Source: Roseateles chitinivorans (lineage in GTDB: Bacteria; Pseudomonadota; Gammaproteobacteria; Burkholderiales; Burkholderiaceae_C). Taken from it: DNA of 51,004 nt. The stretch covers positions 1 through 51,004 of the forward strand of contig NZ_PEOG01000042.1 of NCBI RefSeq assembly GCF_002761755.1, written 5' to 3'. This document shows positions 25,421 through 34,300 of the stretch, piece by piece. Under the pieces are notes generated by a model. The model had not been told where the DNA came from. It did no database searches and was given only the letters and a program-made list of their open reading frames with translations. Every line of letters starts with the position of its first letter. Position 1 is the stretch's first letter. A program made the position numbers and the translations under genes.

Positions 25421-25505
25421 GCCCGGATGGCGAAATCGGTAGACGCAGGGGACTCAAAATCCCCCGCCGCAAGGCGTGTCGGTTCGAGTCCGACTCCGGG
25501 CACCA
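25421..25505 (+). tRNA. tRNA-Leu (anticodon CAA)
   Basis: An 85-base tRNA with encoded CCA. The acceptor arms GCCCGGA (25421-25427) and TCCGGGC (25495-25501) pair perfectly, with discriminator A and CCA at 25503-25505. The anticodon stem GGGGA/TCCCC encloses the loop CTCAAAA, giving anticodon CAA, which reads UUG leucine codons. A long variable arm (around CCGCCGCAAGGCG) and the T-loop TTCGAGT mark a class II leucine tRNA. Upstream a GC-rich inverted repeat, GCGGCCCC (25378-25385) / GGGGCCGC (25401-25408), sits just before the gene. CATAAT at 25309-25314 is a possible but distant -10. Confidence 0.97.
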
Positions 25506-25825
25506 AGCCTCTTGGTCCCTCTCGTCATCAGCAACCTCTCACGAACGGTCTCGTTCCGCTTCGATCCCCATTCCCCCGATCGTTCCGCATCTGCCGCGCG
25601 GTCGTTCCGCATTCGGGTTGCCGCGTCCGCACGATGCGGCGGCAGGCCCACGGCCTCCGATGATCCTTCGCTCCCACCGCAGGCGGCCCCTGCCGGGGCC
25701 AGTGCTTGCCCGCATCAAGCTTGGATACACTCGCCCGATCATCCTCCCCCCAACGACGGGGTCAGGACTCGCCGGTGGCGCCGCAGGGCGCCTTCCCTCC
25801 TGTCTCCCCCCGAAGACGCGCCGCG
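25506..25825 (+). promoter_or_regulatory. Intergenic region before the rhomboid gene, candidate -10
   Basis: About 320 bp contain no gene I can support. ACCAAG-CCT-CTTGGT directly overlaps the tRNA CCA end and could form a small processing or termination hairpin. TACACT at 25726-25731, in the context CTTGGATACACTCGCCC, is a plausible -10 about 95 bp before the rhomboid ATG. A clear -35 is not seen. Confidence 0.35.
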
Positions 25826-26413
25826 ATGCCATTCATTCCACCGGTCACCAAGGCCTTCATGCTGATCTGCGTGGGCCTGTTCTGCCTGCCCATCGTCGTG
25901 CCCTCGCTGGCCATGCTGAACTTCCAGATGGCGCTGTGGCCGCTGAACACCGGTCGCTTCGAGCCGTGGCAGCCGCTGACCTACGCCTTCCTGCATGGCG
26001 ACGCCTGGCACCTGTTCTTCAACATGCTGGGCCTGTGGATGTTCGGCTCGGAACTCGAGGCGCTGTGGGGCGGCAAGCGCTACGCGCAACTGCTGGTGGC
26101 CAGCGCGCTGACGGCCGCCGCGGCGCAGCTCGTGTTCACGCTGCTGATCGGCTCGGGCGCGCCCACGGTGGGCGCCTCGGGCGCGCTCTTCGGCCTGCTG
26201 CTGTCCTACGGGCTGATGTTCCCGGACCGGATCATCATGCCGCTGTTCCCGCCGATCCCGATGAAGGCCAAGGTCTTCGTGGCGATCTTCGGCGCGATCG
26301 AACTGGTGCTCGGCATCACCGGCTCGAGCGGCATCGCCCACTTCGCCCACCTGGGCGGCATGCTGGGCGCCTGGCTGATGGTCAACTACTGGCGCGGCGG
26401 ACGGCGCCGCTGA
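25826..26413 (+). CDS. Rhomboid-family intramembrane serine protease
   Basis: A 195-residue membrane protein with six hydrophobic segments. It has the rhomboid hallmarks: WQPLTYAFLHGDAWHLFFNM (L1 loop and the helix-2 His/Asn), the catalytic serine in GASGALFG, and the catalytic histidine in AHFAHLGG. Rhomboids cleave transmembrane substrates within the lipid bilayer. The short N-terminus and lack of extra domains fit the compact bacterial form. ATG 25826 is chosen over the in-frame extension to 25706, which is Pro/Arg-rich and lacks support. The substrate is unknown. It is convergent with the SDR gene, 18 bp away. Confidence 0.92.
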   Translation: MPFIPPVTKAFMLICVGLFCLPIVVPSLAMLNFQMALWPLNTGRFEPWQPLTYAFLHGDAWHLFFNMLGLWMFGSELEALWGGKRYAQLLVASALTAAAAQLVFTLLIGSGAPTVGASGALFGLLLSYGLMFPDRIIMPLFPPIPMKAKVFVAIFGAIELVLGITGSSGIAHFAHLGGMLGAWLMVNYWRGGRRR

Positions 26414-26431
26414 AGCGGACCGGCGCGCCGC

Positions 26432-27355
26432 TCAGTCCTCGACGGCCAGCAGGCCCTCGCGCGGCGTCGGATAGCGCAGGCGCAGGCGCAGTTCGCGCTT
26501 AAGACGGCGGTTGTCCATCCGGCGCGATTCGTTCATGAAGCTCATCTGCATCGGCGAGAACACGCCCGCGGCCTGCGCGCGTGCGACCCGCGCCGGCGCT
26601 GCCAGGCCGCACAGCGCCGCGGCCAGGTCGAAGTAGTCGCCCATCAGCAGTTCACTGTCGTCGCTCGCGTGGAGCACCCGCTGCGCCGGCCCCCGCACCA
26701 GCGCCAGCAGACAGGCGCGCGCCAAGTCGTCGGCCTGGATGTGGTTGGTGTAGACGTCGTCCTCGCGCGCCAGCACCGGCAGGCCCTTGGCGAGGCGCTC
26801 GCGCGGATGACCGCCCTCGCGGTCGAACGCATAGATGCCGGGCACCCGCAGGATCGTCACCGGGCAGCCCGTCACCCGCCCCCACTGGCGCAGCTGCGAC
26901 TCGGCATCGACACGCCGCCACGCGCGGTCGTTGGCGGGGCGCGGCATGCGGGTCTCGTCGATGCGCGCGCCGCCGCAATCGCCGTAGACGCCACTGGTGC
27001 TCGCATAGACCAGCTGCCGCGGCGCCCCGGAACGCGACAGCGCCTGCAGCAACCGCCGCGTGCGTTCATCGGTGCGCCCTTGCGCGGCCGGTGGCGCCAG
27101 GTGCAGCACCCGGTCCGCCAGCCCGCCGAGCCGGCCGAGCGTCGCCGCGTCGTCCAGGTTGCCGATCAGCGGGATCGCGCCCGCGGCGCGCAGCGCGTCG
27201 ACGCGGGCGGCGCTGCTGGTCAGCGCGAAGACCGTCCAGCGGCCGGCCAGCAGCCGCAGCACGCGCAGCCCGATGTCGCCACAGCCGACGATCAACAGGC
27301 GGCCGCGGCGGGCACGGCGAGACGCAGCGGGCGAAGCGGGAGAGGAACCGGGCAT
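26432..27355 (-). CDS. NAD(P)-dependent epimerase/SDR, YeeZ-like
   Basis: A 307-residue atypical short-chain dehydrogenase/reductase. The Rossmann loop GCGDIGLRV follows the strand LLIVG. The central YASTSGVYGD block carries the family Ser and Tyr. A region resembling sugar-nucleotide epimerases follows (VTILRVPGIYAFDRE ... YTNHIQADDLARACLLAL). Its similarity to YeeZ is by layout; the substrate is unknown. ATG 27355 is used; the frame extends to a TTG at 27382. It is divergent from the ferredoxin-reductase gene with about 155 bp between. Confidence 0.85.
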   Translation of the reverse strand: MPGSSPASPAASRRARRGRLLIVGCGDIGLRVLRLLAGRWTVFALTSSAARVDALRAAGAIPLIGNLDDAATLGRLGGLADRVLHLAPPAAQGRTDERTRRLLQALSRSGAPRQLVYASTSGVYGDCGGARIDETRMPRPANDRAWRRVDAESQLRQWGRVTGCPVTILRVPGIYAFDREGGHPRERLAKGLPVLAREDDVYTNHIQADDLARACLLALVRGPAQRVLHASDDSELLMGDYFDLAAALCGLAAPARVARAQAAGVFSPMQMSFMNESRRMDNRRLKRELRLRLRYPTPREGLLAVED

Positions 27356-27510
27356 GGGAAGGGCGCTGCGGGGCTGGGGCAAAATGGCGGGCCAGTTTAC
27401 GGCTGGTACGGCTCGCGCCCCGGTCTCCGGACCGCGCGGGCCGTGTCGCTTCCGCCCCTTCCTCCCCTCACGACTTGACGCGGGTCCGCCCGCGCCGCCC
27501 CCGCACCATC

Positions 27511-28548
27511 ATGAGCTTCCAGGTCACCGTCCTGCCCGCCGGCCGCAACTTCACCGTCGACGACGACGAAACCGTCCTGGCCGCCGCCATCCGCCAGGGC
27601 ATCGGCCTGCCCTACGGCTGCAAGGACGGCGCCTGCGGTTCCTGCAAGAGCAAGCTGGTCGAGGGCCAGGTCGTGCATGGCGAGCACCAGTCCAAGGCGC
27701 TGCCGCCGGCCGACGAGGCCGCCGGGATGATCCTCACCTGCTGCGCGAAGCCGCAGACCGATTGCGTCGTGGAGGCCCGCACCGTCCCAGGCGCCGGCGA
27801 GCATCCGGTGCTCAAGCTGCCTAGCCGCGTGATCACCGTCGAGAAGCCGGCCAGCGACGTCGCTGTCGTCAGGCTGCAACTGCCGGCCAACCAGAACCTG
27901 CAATACCGCGCCGGCCAGTACGTCGAGTTCATCTTGCGCGACGGCGCCCGCCGCAGCTACTCGATGGCCAATGCGCCGAGCCGCCTGGGCACGCCGCCCG
28001 CGATCGAGCTGCACATCCGCCACATGCCCGGTGGCAAGTTCACCGACCATGTCTTCGGCGCGCTCAAGGAAAAGGACATCCTGCGCATGGAAGGCCCGTT
28101 CGGCAGCTTCTTCCTGCGCGAGGACAGCGACAAGCCGATCGTGCTGCTGGCCTCGGGCACCGGCTTCGCGCCGATCAAGGCGATCCTGGAGCGCATCCAG
28201 GACCAGGGCATCACCCGCCCGGTGACGCTGTACTGGGGCGCGCGCGGCAAGGCCGACCTCTACCTGCACGACTGGGCCGTCCAGGCCGCCGCGGCGATGC
28301 CGACGCTGACCTATGTGCCGGTGCTGTCGGAGCCGAAGGCGGAGGACGGCTGGACCGGCCGCACCGGCTTCGTCCACCAGGCCGTGATGGCCGACCTGCC
28401 CGACTTGTCGCGTCACCAGGTCTACGCCTGCGGCGCGCCCATCATGGTCGAGTCGGCGCAGCGCGACTTCGTCGCCCGCTGCGGCCTGCCGGCCGAAGAG
28501 TTCTACGCCGACGCCTTCACCTCGGAAGCCGACAAGCACGCCGGCTGA
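27511..28548 (+). CDS. CDP-6-deoxy-delta-3,4-glucoseen reductase-like flavoprotein
   Basis: A 345-residue oxidoreductase of the phenol-hydroxylase/AscD-like class. An N-terminal plant-type [2Fe-2S] domain has cysteines in YGCKDGACGSCKSK and later LTCCAKP. The FAD-binding domain has RSYSMANAP, and the NAD-binding domain has LLASGTGFAPIKAILE and ends with YACGAPIMVESAQRDF. It shuttles electrons from NAD(P)H through FAD to the iron-sulfur cluster. In Burkholderiales such a protein is commonly annotated CDP-6-deoxy-delta-3,4-glucoseen reductase. No sugar-deoxygenation partners are nearby, so the electron acceptor is unknown. The long open frame upstream of ATG 27511 is antisense to the SDR gene and not real. 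Confidence 0.9.
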   Translation: MSFQVTVLPAGRNFTVDDDETVLAAAIRQGIGLPYGCKDGACGSCKSKLVEGQVVHGEHQSKALPPADEAAGMILTCCAKPQTDCVVEARTVPGAGEHPVLKLPSRVITVEKPASDVAVVRLQLPANQNLQYRAGQYVEFILRDGARRSYSMANAPSRLGTPPAIELHIRHMPGGKFTDHVFGALKEKDILRMEGPFGSFFLREDSDKPIVLLASGTGFAPIKAILERIQDQGITRPVTLYWGARGKADLYLHDWAVQAAAAMPTLTYVPVLSEPKAEDGWTGRTGFVHQAVMADLPDLSRHQVYACGAPIMVESAQRDFVARCGLPAEEFYADAFTSEADKHAG

Positions 28549-28654
28549 TCCGGCGAGCCGGGGACAAGGCGCTCATCCGCCCTCCGCACCGCGAACCCCG
28601 CGTTGCCGGGGTGAGATGCGCCATGGCGTGCGGAGCCGTCCGATACTCCCGGCC

Positions 28655-29401
28655 ATGAAGCATTTCCCGCCGCCCTACTCCAGCGCCGCGCAGTTCGAGC
28701 AGCAACTGCAGGACCTCGGTCACACCGTCATTGCGCCGGAGAGCCTGACGCACTGGCTGCACTGCCAGGCGGCGGACCTGCGCGGGCTGCAGACGTTCTG
28801 GAACGACCTGCCGCCCGACGCCTATCTGCGTGACGGCGGTCGCTACCGCTTCCGTCGGCATGCGAGCTTCGTCGTCGATGCACAGGCCGATCCCTCGGTG
28901 CGGCTGGCACCGCACCGTGCGCACTGGCAGCCGGTGGACTACAACGCGCTGCACGGCGGCATCGAGCGCTGGTTCGAGCCGATGGCGCCCGCCGCCGTCG
29001 AGTTGCCCATCTGGCCGCGGCTGCTGCTGGGCCTGGCCGGCGTGGCCGACCGGCTCAAGGGCGCCCGCCCCTGGTTCGTCGAGGCGCACCAGTTCCGCAT
29101 CGACACCGCCGGCGGCATCGGCCGCCCGACGCCGGAAGGCGCGCACCGCGACGGCGTGGACCTGGTGGCAGTCTTCATGCTGGCCCGTCACGGCATCAAG
29201 GGCGGCGAGTCGCGCGTCTTCGAGGCCGACGGCCCGCGCGGCCAGCGCTTCACGATGATGGAGCCGTGGACGCTGCTGCTGCTCGACGATGAGCGGGTGA
29301 TCCACGAGACCACCCCCATCCAGCCCATCGACCCCGCCCATCCGGGCCACCGGGACACGCTGGTCGTGACCCTGCGCGCCGACGCCTTCATGGGCCGCTG
29401 A
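28655..29401 (+). CDS. 2OG-Fe dioxygenase family protein (PF10014-like)
   Basis: A 248-residue protein of the 2OG-Fe dioxygenase family that includes amino-acid hydroxylases. Ligands are visible in PEGAHRDGVDLV (His and Asp) and in DERVIHETTP (distal His). The C-terminal RDTLVVTLRADA supplies the basic residue for 2-oxoglutarate. HQFRIDTAGG upstream fits the family strand. The substrate is probably a free amino acid or similar, by analogy with family members such as isoleucine hydroxylase; this is inference. ATG 28655 is chosen over the in-frame 28616 extension. It is followed by a strong terminator. Confidence 0.87.
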   Translation: MKHFPPPYSSAAQFEQQLQDLGHTVIAPESLTHWLHCQAADLRGLQTFWNDLPPDAYLRDGGRYRFRRHASFVVDAQADPSVRLAPHRAHWQPVDYNALHGGIERWFEPMAPAAVELPIWPRLLLGLAGVADRLKGARPWFVEAHQFRIDTAGGIGRPTPEGAHRDGVDLVAVFMLARHGIKGGESRVFEADGPRGQRFTMMEPWTLLLLDDERVIHETTPIQPIDPAHPGHRDTLVVTLRADAFMGR

Positions 29402-29432
29402 GCCGCCCCATCCCTTCTTTTTGCTAGTTCCC

Positions 29433-29470
29433 GCCGACGCCCGATGCCTGCATCGGGCGTCGGCCTTTCT
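29433..29470 (+). terminator. Rho-independent terminator after the 2OG-Fe dioxygenase
   Basis: GCCGACGCCCGATGC pairs perfectly with GCATCGGGCGTCGGC across a very small loop (29433-29464) and is followed by CTTTCT. It lies 32 bp after the stop codon and insulates the type I secretion operon downstream from readthrough. Confidence 0.85.
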
Positions 29471-29842
29471 GCGCCCGCATGAACCCACGGCCACCGCCAG
29501 CCCGCTTGACCACGGGCTCGCCGCTATCTCGACCCGCAACTTGTGCCGGGGCTGGCGAGTTTGGCGAATGACTCAAATTAACTAGCAAACATTAATAGGT
29601 TTCCAAGTCGTCAATAACAAATACAAGTGACCGACCTATCCAGGTGATTGCCCTCAACAAATTCACCAGAATCAAGCCAATGAAATGCCGTGAATTGATC
29701 AAACCCTGATCGGTTCAGCGCGTGCCGAAATGCATTGACCGAATCGACATTCGGACCCTCCATCGCTTCCTAAACTTTCGTGGCGTCTTGATATTTCGCC
29801 ACCCCGCCGGCCCTCCGCCGCGAGAATTTCCAGGAAGCCTTC
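29471..29842 (+). promoter_or_regulatory. AT-rich regulatory region with two inverted repeats before the secretion operon
   Basis: These 372 bp contain no gene. From about 29570 the composition turns strikingly AT-rich for this genome (AAATTAACTAGCAAACATTA). Two inverted repeats stand out. TGAATTGATCA (29691-29701), spacer AACCC, TGATCGGTTCA (29707-29717) has arms matching in nine of eleven positions. CCGAAT-CGAC-ATTCGG at 29739-29754 is perfect. They look like operators, but the cognate regulator is unknown. TTGACC at 29735-29740 could be a -35; no good -10 is placed at the right distance. Confidence 0.5.
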
Positions 29843-31225
29843 ATGAATTCATCCACTCGCCTCTGGCTGCGGCCGCTGCTGATGATCGGAATCAGCGCCG
29901 CACTCCAGTTTCCCGCGCTCGCCGAGAGTTCTGGAAACTGCACGACGACGGTCGACCCAGAAACTCCGCTGACCCTCGAAATCGCCGTCGACAGCGCCCT
30001 GTGCCGCGACACCCGGACCGCCAGCGCCTGGGTTTCCATCAAACTGCAGAAAATCCAGACCGAATCGGCCCGCGCCGCCTATTTGCCGACGGTCAATGGT
30101 TCCCTGACGGCCCAGCAAAATACCACTCGAAATTCTCAGGACCCGTCCGAGGGCCAGCGGGTCCTGGGTCATAGCAGTTACCTGGGACTGAATTGGCGCC
30201 TCTTCGATTTCGGCGAACGCAGCGCGCGCAGGGATGTCGCCGACCGCCTGCTCGCCGCGGCGACGAGCAGCCATGACGACGCGGTCCGCCGGACCGTCTC
30301 GGACACGATCCAGGCCTACTTTTCCGCGCTGCAGGCCCGGGCCACGCTCGGCGCTCGCCGGCAGGCGACGGCACTGGCCGAACGCACCCGCGACACCGCA
30401 CGCGACCGCGAACTCAAGGGCGCTGCCAGCCGCGCCGACACGCTGCAGGCCGACGCCGCGCTGGCCCGGGCGCGCCTGAACCAGCAGCGCGCCAAGGCCG
30501 ATCTGGACAAGGCCCTGGCGGTGCTGACCCAGACCATGGGCGCGCCGGCCGGCATGGTGCCGCGCCTGCCGGAGCGGAGCGCCACGCCGTCCCGCGCCGA
30601 GTTGCCCGAACTGGCCCAGTTGCTGGACGAGGCCCGCGCCCGCCATCCGGCGATCCTGGCCGCGCGGCTGCAACGCGACGCCAGCCAGGCCGGCATCGCA
30701 GCCGCGCGCGCCGCCGGCCGCCCGACGATCGACTTCACCGCGGCCAACTACCGCAACGGCTATCCGAACCAGGGCGTGCAGGCCTCGCGGTCCAGCACCG
30801 TCACCGTCGGCGCCACGATCACCATTCCGCTGTTCGACGCTCACGCGCGCCGCCACAAGATCCAGGAGGCGCAGGCGCAGGCGGAGAAGTCCGCCCTCCA
30901 GGCCCTGGACACCGAGAACCAGGTGCTGCTGGAGCTGGTCAAGGCCCACGCCGAGCTGGCCGCCTCGCTGGAGAGCATCGACGCGGCGGAGCACCTGCTC
31001 AAGGCGGCCGACGCCGCGATGAGTTCCGCGACCCACCGCTATGAACGCGGCGTCGCCGACATGCTGGAACTGATCTCTGCCCAAGGCCTCCTGCAGGACG
31101 CGCTCGATGCGCGCGCCCAGTGCGAGTACCAGTGGAACGCGGCCCGCCTGAGGCTGATGTCGGACCTCGGCCGCCTCGACCGGAACGACGTCGCCGCCCT
31201 CGAGGCCCCGCCCGCCACGAACTGA
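29843..31225 (+). CDS. TolC-family outer-membrane channel of a type I secretion system
   Basis: A 460-residue TolC-like outer-membrane efflux protein. The N-terminus is a signal peptide (LWLRPLLMIGISAALQF, cut after ALA near residue 27). The rest shows the internal two-fold repeat of TolC, with long Ala/Gln-rich coiled-coil helices (ADTLQADAALARARLNQQRA; QEAQAQAEKSALQALDTE) and beta-strand segments such as GLNWRLFDFG and GATITIPLFD. It would form the trans-periplasmic tunnel docked by the HlyD protein encoded downstream. AGGAAG lies seven bases before ATG 29843. It is the first gene of the operon, 127 bp before the giant substrate gene. Confidence 0.92.
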   Translation: MNSSTRLWLRPLLMIGISAALQFPALAESSGNCTTTVDPETPLTLEIAVDSALCRDTRTASAWVSIKLQKIQTESARAAYLPTVNGSLTAQQNTTRNSQDPSEGQRVLGHSSYLGLNWRLFDFGERSARRDVADRLLAAATSSHDDAVRRTVSDTIQAYFSALQARATLGARRQATALAERTRDTARDRELKGAASRADTLQADAALARARLNQQRAKADLDKALAVLTQTMGAPAGMVPRLPERSATPSRAELPELAQLLDEARARHPAILAARLQRDASQAGIAAARAAGRPTIDFTAANYRNGYPNQGVQASRSSTVTVGATITIPLFDAHARRHKIQEAQAQAEKSALQALDTENQVLLELVKAHAELAASLESIDAAEHLLKAADAAMSSATHRYERGVADMLELISAQGLLQDALDARAQCEYQWNAARLRLMSDLGRLDRNDVAALEAPPATN

Positions 31226-31352
31226 TTCCCCCGCCCCGACGCGACTCCCGGAAGGACCGAGGAGAAGCGCCCGCTGTTGTCCGGCGGATGGGGCCTGCCG
31301 CCCTTTCGCCCTTTCCTTCTCCAACCCCCGAGCGATCGAGCTCGTAAACACC

Positions 31353-34300
31353 ATGACCGACCTGAACACCCTGACCCAAGCCCAGATCGCCGCCCTGACG
31401 GCGGCGCAGATGGCGCAGTTGACTCCCGCGGAGATCGCGTCGCTCGACGCCACCCATGCTGCCTGGCTGAGCGCGGCGCAGATCGGTGCGTTGACCGCCG
31501 CGCAGGTGGCCGTGCTGTCGCCCGCGGCGGTGGGCGCGCTCACGTCGCCGCATTCGCTGTCGACCTCGGCGGTCGCCGCGTTGAGCGCCGCGCAAGTAGC
31601 CCAGATACCGTCCAACGCCTGGGCGAACATGTCGACCGCCTGGATCCAGGCGCTGTCGCCGCAGGCCGTCACAGGCTTGAGTCCCCTGGCCGTCCGGTGC
31701 CTGTCGACCAACGGCATGAAGGGCCTGGGCGCTGAAGCCATCCGCGTCATGACGCCGGAACAGACGGCAGGGCTGTTCCCGGAAGTCCTCTCGCTCGACG
31801 CCGTCCATGCGCTGTCGGCCGCTCAGGTCGCCCAGCTCGGGATCTGGTACCCCAACGTCACCGCCGATTGGTTGAACGCGTTGACCCCGCCGGCCTTCGC
31901 TGCCCTTCAGCCGTCGTTGCTGAACATGGTGAAGGACACCGTCATCCAGGGCCTCACCGCCGCCACCGCGAGCGCCCTCACCGGGCCCCAGGCGGCCGCG
32001 TTCGCCCGCTTCGCGCTGCTGTCCGCCGAGGCCACCTCCGGTCTGTCGCCGGCCGCCGTGTCGGCCATGAGCGCGCAACAGTTCACGCAGTTGAAATCGC
32101 CGCAATCGCTGAGCGTTGCCGCCGTCGCCGCGTTGAGCGCGGCGCAGGTGGCCACCCTGAGCAGCCTTGCCGCCTTCAGCGCGAGCTGGATCGGCGCGCT
32201 GCCGTCGTCGGCCATCCCGTCCTTGAGCGCCGCCGCGGTGCAGTCGCTGACGCCTGCGCAATTCGCGGCCCTGCCCGCGGTCCAGACGCTGTCGCTCGCG
32301 GCCGTCGCGGTCATCAGCCCGGCGCAAGCCGCCGCGCTGACCGTCAAGATGAACACCTGGAGCGCTGACTGGATCAACGCGCTGTCGCCACAGGCCATCG
32401 CCGCCATCCCGCCGGCGATCCTCGAGCCGCTGCCCGCCGCGCAGATCGCCCGCCTGACCCCGGCCTCGGCGGCCGCGCTGACGCCGGCACAGATCAAGGT
32501 CCTGGATTACGCCAGGTACCTGTCCCAGGCGGCCATCGCCGCCCTCACGCCGATCCAGACGCCGAGCTTCGCGGCCTGGGAGTGGAACGTGATGGGCCTC
32601 AACGCCCTGAAGGCCGACGCGCTGGCAGCGATCCCCGCCAGCGTGATCAAGGGCCTGAGCGCCTCGATGGCACCCCAGCTGACCGCCGACACCGTCAGCC
32701 GGATGACGCCCGCGCAGATCGCCGTACTCCCGGCGATCGGCACGCTGACCGCCGCCGCCGTGGCGGCGCTGACGCCGACCCAGACCCGCGCGATCACCGG
32801 CCTGGCCAGCGCGACGCCCGCCTGGCTCAACGGGCTGAGCCCGGCGGCCTTCGTCGCCCTGCAGCCGGGCGCCATCGCGACGCTGTCGGTCGTCGGCGTG
32901 GCCGGCCTGAGCCCCGCCGCGATCCAGGCGATGACACCCGCGCAATTCGCGGCTCTGCCCGCGATCCCGTCGCTGTCAGCCGCTGCGGTCGCCGTGCTGA
33001 GCCCGGCGCAGGTCGGCACGCTGACCAGCCTGTCCGCCTGCGGTTCGGCCTGGATCAACGCGCTGTCGCGCGACGCGCTGGCGTCGCTGACGATCGATCA
33101 GATCGCCACGCTGGCCGCGGCGTCCCTGCCGGGGCTGAGCGCCGCGACCCTCGCGTCGATGAGCAGGGACCAGCTGGCCGCCATCCCGTCGCCGAGCCTG
33201 CTGTCCCCGGAAGCCGCCGCGGCCCGCGACGCCGTGCTGACCCCGCCGGTGGACTGGTCGACCCTCGGCGCCGACGCGATCAACGCGATGTCCGCCTCTG
33301 CGATCGCCGCCATCGGCGCGACCGATCTCGCCAAGCTGTCCGCGACGACGCTGGAGGGCCTGTCCGCGGCGACCGTCGTCGCGATGAGCGTGGATCAACT
33401 GAAGGCGATCACGCGCCCCGACCTGCTGTCACCCGCCGCGATGGGCACGCTGTCCGTCGAGCGGTTCGCCGCCTTGACGGTGGACTGGACCCGGGTCAGC
33501 GCTTCCTGGGTGAACGCGCTGTCGCCTGCGGTGGTCGCCTCCCTGTCGGTCACCGCGATCCCGTCGTCCGCCCTCTCCGCGCTGAGCGTCGAGACGCTGT
33601 CCGCGATGAGCCTGGCGCAACTGGCCGCGCTGCCGCATCCGGAACTGCTGTCGCCGCAGGCCAGTGCCTTCCGCGACGCCGCCCTCACGCCGCCGGTGGA
33701 CTGGTCGACCCTCAGCGCCGACGCGGTGAACGCGATGACGGCCACGGCGATCGCCGCCATCGCGCCGACCGACATCGCCAAGCTGTCGCGCGCCACGATC
33801 CAGGGGCTGACCAAGACCACGCTGAGCGCCATGTCCGGCGCCCAGCAGGCGGCCATCAGCTCGCTGGACGCGCTGTCCACCAGCCAGACACAAGCCCTGA
33901 GGCCCGAGGCGATCTCGCTGATGACGCCGCGCCAGATCGGCCAGATCAAGCGCATCGACTACCTGCCCGCCGCGTCCGCCGCCCAGTTGACGCCGGCGCA
34001 GATCCAGGCGATCACCACCAGCTGGAGCTCGATGTCGCCCACCTGGCTGAACGCGTTGACGCTGGAAGCGGTCGCGGCCATTCCGCTGGCCGGCATGGCC
34101 ACGGTGAATCCACAGAGCCTCAATCTCGCCCGGGTCGCCGTGCTGAGCGCGGCCCAGGTCGGCGCCATTCCCAAGCTGAGCAGCGTGTCGGCCGCCTGGC
34201 TGGCGGCCCTGTCCCCTCAGGCCTTCGCCGCGCTGCGTCCGTATGCCCTGGCCACGCTGTCCGCGACGACGGTGGCGGCACTGACGGCGGCTCAGGTGTC

